Origin: Xenorhabdus doucetiae
Lineage (GTDB): Bacteria > Pseudomonadota > Gammaproteobacteria > Enterobacterales > Enterobacteriaceae
Assembly: GCF_000968195.1 (NCBI RefSeq)
Contig: NZ_FO704550.1
Location: forward strand, 2,728,001-2,792,000
Reading direction: 5' to 3'
DNA: 64,000 bases
Numbering within the stretch: the stretch's first letter is position 1; every line of letters begins with the position of its first letter. Of this stretch, positions 51,258-59,976 are shown piece after piece. The position numbers and the translations under genes were made by a program. The notes under the pieces are model-generated. The model worked only from the letters and a program-made list of their open reading frames with translations. It had not been told where the DNA came from and did no database searches.

Positions 51258-51715
51258 GTACTTAGAAGAGAAACTACTTCTGAATCAATACCATTAAGAA
51301 TTTGAGATCTACCTCTTAGGGTTTCAATAGAAATTCCTAATGATGAGCTAAGTTTTTCTATCGATACCCTTTCTAACGCCAGTTTTAACATTTTTTGTTC
51401 TTGGATTATTGTTAATCTGTTAACTTGCTTATTTGGAGTATATGCGTCATCTAAGGTGGATATTAAACTTGCGACCTTATCAAATCCAAGTTCTTTCATC
51501 GCTTCGACCCGCAAATGCCCATCTAAAATCTTTATGGTATTTCCATTATTCTCTAGATATACAATTATTGGCTCTATAAGGCCTATTTCTTTTATAGAGG
51601 TTTTAATTTGAGAATATTTAACACTTTGTTTTACGTTAGTTATTAATTCCTTTGATGGTGAAAGTTTTTTTATGTCCAGATCTACAAACTCATCATCGAA
51701 ACAGAACTTGATCAT
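51224..51715 (-). pseudogene. ParB-like protein 2, C-terminally truncated by IS630-2
   Basis: A 163-residue product with a ParB N-terminal (sulfiredoxin-like) fold: IKTSIKEIGLIEPIIVY, then ILDGHLRVEAMKELG, in place of the usual GERR/GxGR box, and an HTH-like SSSLGISIETLRGRS. It starts inside the end of the upstream gene (4-base overlap, 51712-51715). The last dozen codons are DNA of IS630-2 read backwards, so the native C-terminus is missing. Codon use is AT-rich like the two genes before it. Function is unknown; the neighbours suggest a role in control or maintenance of a recombinase-borne element. Confidence 0.7.
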
Positions 51716-52614
51716 TTTAGTTCCTCTTCATTTTTTATAGAGTCTATAATTAGTGTTGGAATATAATCCATGTTTTCGGTTATTAGTATACTAACAAAAT
51801 CTTTTTTTTGCAGAAGCTCTTGAATTATTTGCTTTATCAAAACTAGGTTTTGTGAAATATACTCTGATTTTGCATGTAAGGATTTATGTTTATCTATGTT
51901 ATCTTGATAAAGCACCACCAGCTCCTCAGGAGAAATCTTCTTATTTCCCTTATTATAAATATATTCATTATTCTTGCTTCCTTTTTTCCCCTCACTTCGT
52001 TGATCGAGAATATTTCTGATTTTTATAACATCTTTGCTTTTTATTAAACCTTTTTCATAAGCATTAAGGAATAGGTGTTGAGCCTCTGCTGTATTGCTTC
52101 TGGCAAACTCTACGGCCAAATATAAAGGGATCTTTCGATTCTCTACGGCAGATAATAGCTTTTTCTCGCCTTTAGAAAGTAACATTGTGATATTATTTAC
52201 CCAATCTTTAGAATAGCCAATGTGTTCACTAATAACTGAGTCAGTTAGGCCTCTCAGTTTCATGTCCCTTACAACTTCGAATAGCTCAGCAGATCTTGGG
52301 TTTCTTCTTGCTATGTTTTCCACGAGACTCATAATATATCCATCCTCTTCGTCAACATCCTTAATAATGGCTGGGACTTTTGTTTCTCCTAAATTAATAA
52401 GAGCTTCAAGTCTCCCTTGTCCACATATTAATGCATACTCAAACTCTCCATCTTTTATCTTCCTTAAAGAAACAGGTTTTCTCAATCCTGTTTTCTCAAT
52501 GTTTTCCTTAATCTCATTATGAATAAATTTGTTTCTTGTCCGTGGGTTGGCTATTTTTATTGATTTAATGTCAACTAAGATTATTCTATGATTGTTAAAG
52601 GAATTTTGATTCAT
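51712..52614 (-). CDS. RepB/ParB-like partition-type protein
   Basis: A 300-residue protein with a ParB nuclease-like N-terminal domain: KIANPRTRNKF, then ICGQGRLEALINLG (the GxGR nucleotide-binding box) and SLVENIARRNPRSAELFEV (the ENxxR box). An HTH follows (ISEHIGYSKDWVNNI), and the Lys-rich C-terminal half resembles the RepB C-terminal domain. ParB proteins bind DNA sites and CTP; no ParA ATPase is adjacent, so classical partition is unlikely. It overlaps the recombinase gene and the next ParB-like gene by 4 bases each, making a three-gene operon. Foreign, AT-rich DNA. Confidence 0.82.
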   Translation of the reverse strand: MNQNSFNNHRIILVDIKSIKIANPRTRNKFIHNEIKENIEKTGLRKPVSLRKIKDGEFEYALICGQGRLEALINLGETKVPAIIKDVDEEDGYIMSLVENIARRNPRSAELFEVVRDMKLRGLTDSVISEHIGYSKDWVNNITMLLSKGEKKLLSAVENRKIPLYLAVEFARSNTAEAQHLFLNAYEKGLIKSKDVIKIRNILDQRSEGKKGSKNNEYIYNKGNKKISPEELVVLYQDNIDKHKSLHAKSEYISQNLVLIKQIIQELLQKKDFVSILITENMDYIPTLIIDSIKNEEELK

Positions 52615-54161
52615 ACGGCCTCCTGTATGGACGTTCTTTCTATCATATGATAAAAATTATCCAAACTATCAAATCGATATAACTCTAAATGGAAAGGATT
52701 ATTTTCAGACAAGATGATTTTTTCAAAAACGAAATCTAGAGAAGGGAAAATATAATAATCTACGGGATGGTGATTGGTGCTATCCATACGAATAACTATG
52801 CTAATATCTGGATTTAATGAATTCTCAAACCTTATTTTCCAACGTAGTTTACCAGATTTTAGCTTTTTACATCGTGATATAATTAACGAGATACCAATAT
52901 CTTCATTGACTAATAACAGTGGATATTGGGATTGGTTATCAACGGTATTGTTAAATATGGCTATGTTTTTCACTACTTGTTCAATAGCATCATGGTAATA
53001 TTCTCTTAACTCTTTGTTGATTTTAATGTAGCTATAATCATGTTCGGGTTTATAACCTATAATTTCATATGCACGTAATAGCCCCCCGAATCTGTTTCTA
53101 TATACTGAACTTGATGGTCCCTGATCATCCTCGTCTATTATAAAACCTGAAAGTTTGCCTTTTTCATTCAATTTTTTTTGCAAATGCTCTAAAAGCTGTT
53201 CATTCGTTAGATGAGAAGAGCGCGCGAGTATGATATTCTTGGCTAAAAGGAATTTTTTCTCTGATACTATTGGCTTAAAAGCTTTGTTGCATCTTACCCA
53301 TTCAGACTCAGGATTTCTTATAAACTTCTGTTTTAATTTATATGATGTTTTATTATAGATGCTATTGCCAATATATTTTTCATTAGTTAATATTTGATGG
53401 ATTTTTGCTCTTGTCCAAGATTTTCCGTTTTCTGCTTTAATACCTCTTTCATTGAGCCGATTCGCTATTATGAATTCCGGCATATTATTAAAAATAAACA
53501 TGTCGAATATCTCATTCACTATCTTTCGCTCATTTTTAGGACCAGGAATTAAAATTACTCTATCTGTTTGAATACTTTTTCGTTTTCCGAAGGGTAAAAT
53601 TTCTTTGGGATTATGTTTTTCGTCAATGAGTTGTCGCCTTAACCCGTATCCTGCAAGTCCTCCTTGATGATAACCACGTTTAATTAAATTCACTTGGCCT
53701 GCATAAACTTTGTCCGAAAGATTCTTGCTGAGATCTGCTGCCCCTGCACGCTTAATACTTAGCATAAGCATCGCTTCAAGGGGATGTTCTTTTGTTGGTA
53801 TGTGTTCGGCACAAAAAATCACATCTACGCCATTCATTTTAAAAAGGTAGCTGTAATAACCTGCCTCATCAATATCTTGAAAACGGCCAAATCGACTAAC
53901 ATCATAGACTAGGACAGCTTGGATCTCTATGTTGTGGTAAATGACATCATTCAAAAGTTGTTGAAGAGCTTGACGTCCTGAAATAGTTACGCCACTTTTG
54001 CCTGCATCATCGTAGGTGTGGGTTATCACCATATTATGCTTATCAGCATAATTTTTGATAAACGTAGCTTGATTGTGCAATGAATATTGCTGATGTTCAG
54101 TAGACATCCTAAGGTATTGAGCTACTTTAATTAATTGATTTTCATAGTTATTAGAACCCAT
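52611..54161 (-). CDS. Large serine recombinase (resolvase/integrase type)
   Basis: A 516-residue recombinase. The N-terminal catalytic domain has QYLRMSTEHQQYSL with the nucleophile Ser 20 and the DVSRFGRF Arg box; a Recombinase domain with GLAGYGLRR and ILTNEKYIGNSIYNKTSYKL follows. The C-terminal 200 residues lack the zinc-ribbon cysteines typical of phage integrases. It is first in a coupled operon with two ParB-like genes. This combination suggests an integrative element whose excision or copy state is governed by the ParB-like proteins, but that is inference. Attachment sites were not identified. The DNA is AT-rich. Confidence 0.88.
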   Translation of the reverse strand: MGSNNYENQLIKVAQYLRMSTEHQQYSLHNQATFIKNYADKHNMVITHTYDDAGKSGVTISGRQALQQLLNDVIYHNIEIQAVLVYDVSRFGRFQDIDEAGYYSYLFKMNGVDVIFCAEHIPTKEHPLEAMLMLSIKRAGAADLSKNLSDKVYAGQVNLIKRGYHQGGLAGYGLRRQLIDEKHNPKEILPFGKRKSIQTDRVILIPGPKNERKIVNEIFDMFIFNNMPEFIIANRLNERGIKAENGKSWTRAKIHQILTNEKYIGNSIYNKTSYKLKQKFIRNPESEWVRCNKAFKPIVSEKKFLLAKNIILARSSHLTNEQLLEHLQKKLNEKGKLSGFIIDEDDQGPSSSVYRNRFGGLLRAYEIIGYKPEHDYSYIKINKELREYYHDAIEQVVKNIAIFNNTVDNQSQYPLLLVNEDIGISLIISRCKKLKSGKLRWKIRFENSLNPDISIVIRMDSTNHHPVDYYIFPSLDFVFEKIILSENNPFHLELYRFDSLDNFYHMIERTSIQEAV

Positions 54162-54406
54162 TTTCTCAACTCTTTACGGTCTCGAAATGTTTTAGGTAAA
54201 ACAGGGTTGATCAAAAAGAATGTAATTTCAATGATTTTAATTCAAAAATATGATTTATTTTGCATTCGTTGATATAATATATTGTTTTTGCGAACTTTAT
54301 TTATTGTATGTCTATTAAATCGGAAAATAATAGTTATTTAATCTAATTAACATTTGTTGATTTAAATGCCTATATCCGCTCTGCATCTAAATTATCTACA
54401 CTGGAT

Positions 54407-54664
54407 ATGAACGGCAAAGAGGTATTGCTCTTAAATCCGTGCGACGGCTGGCACATTGGTTATGTTAGGTTTTGGGAAGATGGAGAGTACAACGGTATCT
54501 ATCCGTGGATCCCAATCGAGGAGTATGAACTCCGGTATTTTTATATCGCATGGGTGCTGTTACCTGATGGGTTGCGAATCAGTGACAGGTTAGAAGACCA
54601 GAGCGCGACACCGGAAGAGCAAGATCGCCACTGGGCGGTACGAGAGAAGCTAAACGGGAAATAA
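54407..54664 (+). CDS. Hypothetical 85-aa protein, possibly 5'-truncated
   Basis: An acidic, Trp/Tyr-rich product (CDGWHIGYVRFWEDGEYNG...) with no recognised family. The frame stays open upstream to 54347 without a start codon and there is no clear ribosome-binding site before the ATG, so it may be the 3' remnant of a longer gene cut at the recombinase element boundary. Base composition differs from the AT-rich recombinase operon next to it. Confidence 0.4.
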   Translation: MNGKEVLLLNPCDGWHIGYVRFWEDGEYNGIYPWIPIEEYELRYFYIAWVLLPDGLRISDRLEDQSATPEEQDRHWAVREKLNGK

Positions 54665-54776
54665 TTATTTTCAAAATGTGGTCATAACATGTGAAATTAT
54701 CATATTTTTAAATCAAGATTTTCTCACCTTACTGTAGGTCTAATTTCACTTGTATTTGCAAGTTAAGGGGAGAAGG

Positions 54777-55301
54777 ATGGGAAAGCTTTTTATTCCTAAG
54801 TACTATGAAAGCATGAAGTATTACGTAGACCTTTATCATATAGCTCCTGGAGGTTACGCTGATTTATATGTCCATTCTATTCGTAACCCTTCAGGTCAGA
54901 TAGTCGGCACACTCGATTACTTCATTGACAGAACAAGAACGGGAAATGAAAGAGTGCTCGCCCTTATTGCATCTAATTTATCAAACCAACATGTAACCCC
55001 AGTTGTATTTTCCGAAAACGTCAAGAGAATAGTCGATGAAATACAGAGAAGAGGGCTAGGTCACCAGATTAGTGCCATTTTTTTGGCCATATCCGGTATA
55101 GCCTTACAGCATGGTTACCCACAAGACTTAGCAAATTGTTTTGGTGTACCTGTTTTTGCACCCGCAGGAGATATTGATATTCAAGAAATGGATGGTGGAT
55201 TACCTGCTTGCGTTATTATAAGAAACGATCAACAAAACCAATTAAAATCATTTGTTTCCCACGGTGCTCCTACTGGTGGCCGCTTTTGGAAGGCATTCTG
55301 A
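54777..55301 (+). CDS. Hypothetical 174-aa protein with toxin-domain-like C-terminal half
   Basis: The start at ATG 54777 has AGGGGAGAAGG directly upstream; a TTG nine codons earlier is less likely. No signal peptide or membrane helix is seen. Residues about 110-160 (IFLAISGIALQHGYPQDLAN, CFGVPVFAPAGD) are reminiscent of a fold in C-terminal regions of Rhs/CDI-type polymorphic toxins where a strand of small residues is followed by LANxLGVPVxAP. This resemblance is weak and from memory. It sits alone between the 85-aa ORF and the decayed IS. Confidence 0.45.
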   Translation: MGKLFIPKYYESMKYYVDLYHIAPGGYADLYVHSIRNPSGQIVGTLDYFIDRTRTGNERVLALIASNLSNQHVTPVVFSENVKRIVDEIQRRGLGHQISAIFLAISGIALQHGYPQDLANCFGVPVFAPAGDIDIQEMDGGLPACVIIRNDQQNQLKSFVSHGAPTGGRFWKAF

Positions 55302-55385
55302 GTTAGTAATTCAAGGCAATATTTTGAATGGGATACAGACACCCATGAACGCCAGATAAATCAATGTATAGAAAAATCAATATAA

Positions 55386-56216
55386 TCAGACATAGGTTAC
55401 ATGTTCTGTAAACAGCTCATCAATAGAGCATCTTTCTCGTCTTCTTGTGGCTTTTGCTCCAGCCCATTTATGTTCGATAGGATTTAAATCCGGGCTGTAA
55501 GGCGGAAGCCATTCTAACTGGCATCCATGATCAGCTATCGCTTTTAGCGTGTCACATCGTTTATGAAAAGAAGCATTATCCATCACAATCACTGCATTCT
55601 TTGGGACCTTCGGCAACAAATCTTGTGTTATCCAGGCATGAAACACATTCGCATTAATATTTCCGGCAAATACACTTAAGGTCACAAAGGTATTTTTAAT
55701 GATGGCACCATAACATTAACACGGCCTTTGTGTTGCCAGTCATGTAAACCAAAACAGCGCGACCCTTTTGACGAATAGCCATGCGTACGTGGCATGGACT
55801 GTTCAAAGCCGCTTTCATCCAGATAAACAATCTGTTTACCCGCCTGTTCATGATGGCGGATATGCTCGCCAAATACCTGACGAGCGTGTTCGTCAGCGAT
55901 GGGATGTTTTAGCGTTTTTTTTGAAGGTTATTTTCAGTCGTTTCAAGGCGTAATGGATAGCGGACTGAGAAACCCCCAGACGTTTCGCTCTTTCCCATTG
56001 ATAGTCATCGGGATAATTCCGGACATCAGCGATAAGTGTTTCGTCACTAATTTTCGTCGGCGGTTTATCACGTGTCATGCAGGGTTCTATTTTGTTGCAC
56101 CACCGAAACAGGGTGCGGATAGAGACCTCAAAGTGGTCGCTGGTTTGTTCGAACGTCAACGAATGCTTATCTTTGTATGCCAGTACTCTTTTTCGAAAAT
56201 CCAGGCTGTAACCCAT
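55386..56216 (-). pseudogene. IS630-family transposase (IS630-3), decayed by frameshift
   Basis: From 56216 the frame reads MGYSLDFRKRVLAYKDKHSL, an N-terminal HTH, to a run of eight A (55916-55923, plus strand T8), where a -1 shift continues into KTLKHPIADEHARQVFGEH and YLDESGFEQSMPRTYGYSS. That frame stops at 55683-55685 after RVNVM; a one-base deletion near 55705 is needed to reach the third segment, which carries MDNASFHKR and DLNPIEHKW. The A8 slip may be programmed, but the second shift breaks the gene. It lies between the 174-aa gene and the integrase stub, and may have cut the integrase. Confidence 0.85.
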
Positions 56217-56274
56217 CTCAATTCTGCCTCATTATTGGAAGTCACTGGTATTATGACACAGTGTTGTGATTCCG

Positions 56275-56511
56275 CTATATGTCATTAGCCAGCTCTTTCT
56301 TTAACTTAAACACTCGATCTCTGGCTTCGGAAAGGGATATTTCAGGATACTTACCCACTGTATGGATTTTTTCTTTGCCGTCAAATTGGTAATGCAGTTG
56401 CCATACCTTTTTGCCAGACAACGGAATATATAGATAAAGCCCATTGCTATCTGATAATCGGTAGGGCTTTTCTTTGGGCTTTGCTGTATCAATCTGTTTT
56501 ACAGTGAGCAT
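56275..56511 (-). pseudogene. P4-type tyrosine integrase, N-terminal stub
   Basis: Only 78 codons remain: MLTVKQIDTAKPKEKPYRLS, DSNGLYLYI, KVWQLHYQFDGK and GKYPEISLSEARD are the arm-binding (DUF4102) domain of P4/KplE1-type integrases. The core-binding and catalytic parts are gone, apparently lost at the IS630-3 side. It starts 124 bases from the 3' end of tRNA-Arg and reads away from it, the standard layout of tRNA-targeted islands. It marks the right edge of the accessory region, but can no longer drive excision. Confidence 0.88.
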
Positions 56512-56635
56512 TGGGTAAAATATTTACCCAAATAAGAGTTCGGCTGTCAACGAACTAATGCGAACGGTTGCTTTTGGGATACTATGATATTTAAGGGATT
56601 CTGCGGACGGGTAAGAACTGCGGTGAACTATCGAA

Positions 56636-56710
56636 TGGCGTCCCCTGCAGGAATCGAACCTGCAATTAGCCCTTAGGAGGGGCTCGTTATATCCATTTAA
56701 CTAAGGGGAC
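56636..56710 (-). tRNA. argW: tRNA-Arg (anticodon CCU)
   Basis: A 75-base tRNA read on the minus strand, starting GTCCCCT and ending AGGGGAC, G and an encoded CCA. The anticodon loop reads CTCCTAA with anticodon CCT, the T arm has GGTTCGATTCC, and the sequence is close to E. coli argW. argW is the integration site of KplE1 (intS) in E. coli; here the integrase stub is adjacent. Confidence 0.97.
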
Positions 56711-56898
56711 AACAAAACGGGATACAGTATACCTGTTTTTCTTGTCAGAGATAAGGCATAACGAACTGTTTGCCTATATAATCATCACCTTTTTGATTAC
56801 CATTAATGAAAAATAGGCAGTATATTTTACATATTGGGTGCATTAGCTGGTATGCGGCGTGATAGTTGATGTCTAAAAATAATTATGTGGAGAACAAT

Positions 56899-57651
56899 AT
56901 GAAGTATCGTCTGAGCGGGGTTGCTCTTACCGCACTCTTACTTGTGGGATGTGCCAGTTCATCGAATACGATGGAACAGGGGCGTTCTGATCCACTGGAA
57001 GGGTTTAACCGTGCTATGTTCAACTTTAATTATGATGTTCTCGACCCTTATGTTCTGCGCCCTGTTGCTGTCGCTTGGCGCAATTATGTGCCGATGCCTG
57101 CGCGAAATGGTATTGGCAATTTTATGAGTAATCTTGAAGAGCCGGCCAGTATGGTGAACAGTTTTTTGCGTGGCGATGTTCATGAAGGAGCAAAACACTT
57201 TAACCGTTTCTTTTTGAATACCCTCTTGGGAATGGGGGGGCTGATTGATGTTGCTTCTATGGCGAATCCCAAACTGGCAAAAGACGATCCCATGCGTTTT
57301 GGTACGACATTGGGGTACTACAATGTGGGGTATGGCCCCTATGTTGTTCTGCCCGGTTACGGTAGTTTTACATTGCGTGATGAAGGCGGTAACGTTGCGG
57401 ATATGACTTATCCCGTGCTGAGTTATCTCACGGGGTGGATGTCGGTAGGGAAGTGGGTGTTTCAGGGGATAGAAACCCGTGCCCGCCTGCTGGATTCTGA
57501 CGGTCTGTTAAAAAATTCATCAGATCCTTATTTGATGGTGCGTGATGCTTATTTCCAACGCCATGATTTTATGGCTAATGGCGGCAAGTTGGAACCCGAA
57601 AAAAATCCTAATGCGGCAAGCATTCAGGATGAATTGGATTCGATAGATTAA
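56899..57651 (+). CDS. mlaA: MlaA (VacJ), outer-membrane lipid asymmetry lipoprotein
   Basis: A 250-residue lipoprotein matching E. coli MlaA (251). Signal peptide and lipobox LLVGCAS, then SDPLEGFNRAMFNFNYDVLDP and FFLNTLLGMGGLIDVA. MlaA works with outer-membrane porins to remove misplaced phospholipids from the outer leaflet and pass them to MlaC and MlaFEDB. The start at 56899 (MKYRLSG) has GGAG six bases upstream; an ATG 33 bases earlier is not supported by homology. A shared terminator separates it from convergent fadL. Confidence 0.96.
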   Translation: MKYRLSGVALTALLLVGCASSSNTMEQGRSDPLEGFNRAMFNFNYDVLDPYVLRPVAVAWRNYVPMPARNGIGNFMSNLEEPASMVNSFLRGDVHEGAKHFNRFFLNTLLGMGGLIDVASMANPKLAKDDPMRFGTTLGYYNVGYGPYVVLPGYGSFTLRDEGGNVADMTYPVLSYLTGWMSVGKWVFQGIETRARLLDSDGLLKNSSDPYLMVRDAYFQRHDFMANGGKLEPEKNPNAASIQDELDSID

Positions 57652-57668
57652 TTCAGTCTCCATCATTA

Positions 57669-57697
57669 AAAAAGGATAGCGGGTTGCTATCCTTTTT
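57669..57697. terminator. Bidirectional terminator between mlaA and fadL
   Basis: AAAAAGGATAGC (57669-57680) pairs perfectly with GCTATCCTTTTT (57686-57697) around GGGTT. Both strands end in a T-run, so it serves both convergent genes. Confidence 0.92.
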
Positions 57698-57725
57698 AAG
57701 TGACAAGATTAGGTCAGCAAGAAGA

Positions 57726-59033
57726 TTAGAACGTATAGTTAAAGTTCACGCCATACAGCCATGCGGTTCCTTTGGAATCGAAATCGTATGGTGTATTGAG
57801 AGGAGCCTGTTTATCCTCTTGCAGTCTTTCGTTAACGTGTACTTTCTTACCACGCATATAGGAAACGCCAACATCCACGGAAGCATCTTTAGTGAATGCG
57901 TAAGTGGTTCCTACGCTAAACCAGAAGCGATCCTGATCCGGAATAGAGATAGAACGGTTTTTGGCGGGTACAGGGCTTTCATCGAAGGCGACACCGGTAC
58001 GGAATGTCCAGTTATCGTCATAGTAATAAGTGGTACCCAGCGAAATACGGTAAGCATCGCGGAAACCTTCGTGTTTCTCAAATGCAACTTTACCGGTGTC
58101 ATTCCTGACTGCTTTTAATTCCTTGAAATCACTCCAGCCAGTGTACAGCAGGCTATAGTGGATTGCCCACTGTGGTGCAATACGGTTATAACCTGAGAGT
58201 TCCCACATATCTGGTAAGTTCAGATCCAGCCTGCCTTTGACTACCTTACCGCCAGTGCCATTATCAAGTATTCCTGGTACATGTGGAAAATCACTGCTGT
58301 AATCGCCGTTTTTGAACTTCACTTTGACTTTTGAGCGGTAAGTCAGGCTGTAACGGTTATTTTCGTCATACTGATACAGGAATCCTGCATTCCAGCCGTA
58401 GCCCCAATCTTTACCTTCCAATTTGGCTGCTTCAAAAGTTGCCGGAGTTGGCGTCTTACTCAGAGAACCTACTTCACCCAGATGGCGGGTAATTTTGGCA
58501 TCGGCATAAACCGCATTGACACCTAAGCCAAAGCTGAACTGATCATTGAACTTGTAAGCACCACTTAGATTAAAATTCAACGTCTTAAGGTCAGTTTTAC
58601 CGCCAATTAAGCCAGCAGGATAATTATTGCTGAAACTGGTCGCCAGACCAAAGTTAGACGTTGCTGATGCGCCAACATACCACTGATCATTGATCGGGGT
58701 AATAAAATGCAGGTTTGGGATCCATGCATGTGGTGCGATATTTTTCGCGTCGGTGCTATTTTTGGTCAGAGGTGAATTTCCGGTAATATCAACATTCGGG
58801 TTGACATACACAAAACCACCAGAAAACGATGGGTGAGCGAATAAGGTCATGGCCGCGGGGTTGCGACTTCCTACGGAAGCATTGTCTGCAACGGCGCCTG
58901 CTCCAGAAAATGCCCGACCTAGTCCTGATGATGAATACTCATTCAATTGAAAACCGGCAGCACTAGCGTTGGATGAAAGGATTGCAACCGCCACTGCTAA
59001 TGCTGAACGTGTAAATAGGTTTTTCTGGTTCAT
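57726..59033 (-). CDS. fadL: FadL, long-chain fatty acid outer-membrane transporter
   Basis: A 435-residue beta-barrel porin-like transporter. A signal peptide ending SNASA is followed by [20 protein letters not shown], the conserved N-terminal hatch, and GSRNPAAM. It ends in aromatic Phe (NFNYTF), typical of outer-membrane proteins. It binds exogenous long-chain fatty acids for uptake. The start at 59033 (MNQKNLF) is preferred to an ATG 6 bases upstream. FadR-like sequence lies at 59121-59133 in the promoter region. Confidence 0.95.
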   Translation of the reverse strand: MNQKNLFTRSALAVAVAILSSNASAAGFQLNEYSSSGLGRAFSGAGAVADNASVGSRNPAAMTLFAHPSFSGGFVYVNPNVDITGNSPLTKNSTDAKNIAPHAWIPNLHFITPINDQWYVGASATSNFGLATSFSNNYPAGLIGGKTDLKTLNFNLSGAYKFNDQFSFGLGVNAVYADAKITRHLGEVGSLSKTPTPATFEAAKLEGKDWGYGWNAGFLYQYDENNRYSLTYRSKVKVKFKNGDYSSDFPHVPGILDNGTGGKVVKGRLDLNLPDMWELSGYNRIAPQWAIHYSLLYTGWSDFKELKAVRNDTGKVAFEKHEGFRDAYRISLGTTYYYDDNWTFRTGVAFDESPVPAKNRSISIPDQDRFWFSVGTTYAFTKDASVDVGVSYMRGKKVHVNERLQEDKQAPLNTPYDFDSKGTAWLYGVNFNYTF

Positions 59034-59120
59034 AACCAAAACCTCATTGTTTAATTATTATTAACATGCTACTCAAGTAGCTGAGAGCGCGGGATTGTAG
59101 GGTCGGTTTATCGTAATGAC

Positions 59121-59133
59121 AAATCAGACCAGT
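59121..59133. promoter_or_regulatory. Candidate FadR operator upstream of fadL
   Basis: The minus strand reads ACTGGTCTGATTT, close to the FadR half-site core TGGTCNGA. It lies 88 bases before the fadL start in the 351-base gap to yfcZ. A second weaker match (GTGGTCAGATC, 59272-59282) lies nearer yfcZ. Confidence 0.5.
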
Positions 59134-59384
59134 GCACGAAGTATAGGCCTGATAATAGAATATGTTGCAAGAATGTTTTTTAAATATATCCAAAATGATT
59201 CTTAAATTGGGACTTGCTTAACAAAAAATCGACAACCTCCGTTAACGAAGTGTAAATGGATTTCTGTTGACGTGGTCAGATCAATAAAGAGTGAGATAAA
59301 TGGCTTGAAACAGCGCAAATGCTGGTTATCTCCTGTCAGGAGCACGTAGAATTATCAGCAAATTTTTATCGTTGGAGAAATGAA

Positions 59385-59681
59385 ATGTCTGATGCGATTA
59401 ACCGTTGTAGTGCCAATGAAACGGCGGCTTGCTGCTGTGTTGATGTGGGAACGATCATTGACAATGACGATTGCACCGCGTCTTATCAGCATATTTTTGC
59501 CAGTGAGCAAGACGCTCAGGTTATGCTTAATACATTGATTAAAAAAGTAAAAGAAGTAGAGTCTGATCCCTGCATCATACGTCATAATATCGAAGCGGTT
59601 GAGGGTGGGATGCAATTATCTGTGGACTTTACCTTTAGTTGTCAAGCAGAAGCCCTCATCTTTCAGTTAGGTTTGCGTTAA
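59385..59681 (+). CDS. yfcZ: YfcZ/YiiS-family small protein
   Basis: A 98-residue protein matching E. coli YfcZ (94): Cys-rich N-terminus CSANETAACCCVDVGTI, DNDDCTASY, and the conserved end FTFSCQAEALIFQLGLR. Function is unknown; the Cys cluster could bind metal. The start at 59385 has GGAG seven bases upstream and gives a protein the size of E. coli YfcZ; an upstream in-frame extension to 59319 has no homology. The position between fadL and fadI is conserved. Confidence 0.92.
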   Translation: MSDAINRCSANETAACCCVDVGTIIDNDDCTASYQHIFASEQDAQVMLNTLIKKVKEVESDPCIIRHNIEAVEGGMQLSVDFTFSCQAEALIFQLGLR

Positions 59682-59694
59682 TTTACGCTAAACA

Positions 59695-59739
59695 GCGGTT
59701 TTCTCATTGTTTTATCATGACAAACAGCGAGAAAACCGC
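59695..59739 (+). terminator. Stem-loop after yfcZ
   Basis: GCGGTTTTCTC (59695-59705) pairs exactly with GAGAAAACCGC (59729-59739); the 23-base interior can form a further TTGT/ACAA pair. It starts 14 bases after the yfcZ stop. The U-run is absent, so termination strength is uncertain. Confidence 0.6.
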
Positions 59740-59894
59740 GTGTAAACGATGGTAAATTATTGCCTTTTCTTTGTACTCTTATCGCATATTCTTCCACTAA
59801 GTTGTATAAATTATAAATAATTTAAAGTTGAGTTTGCTCTCATTTTTAGTTTATTCCTATTTGCTATTTTCCAACATTGCGTTAACAATGCACC

Positions 59895-59911
59895 ATCAGG
59901 TCTGACCTCTT
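59895..59911. promoter_or_regulatory. FadR operator upstream of fadI
   Basis: ATCAGGTCTGACCTCTT at 59895-59911 matches the FadR consensus core GGTCNGACC and is nearly the sequence found at the same place before E. coli fadI. It lies 66 bases upstream of the start, fitting FadR repression of fadIJ relieved by long-chain acyl-CoA. Confidence 0.7.
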
Positions 59912-59976
59912 ACAAGGTGAGTCAATCTTTTTAATCAATCAATTGATTTAGTTAATAATAATGCTTAGGAGTTGCT

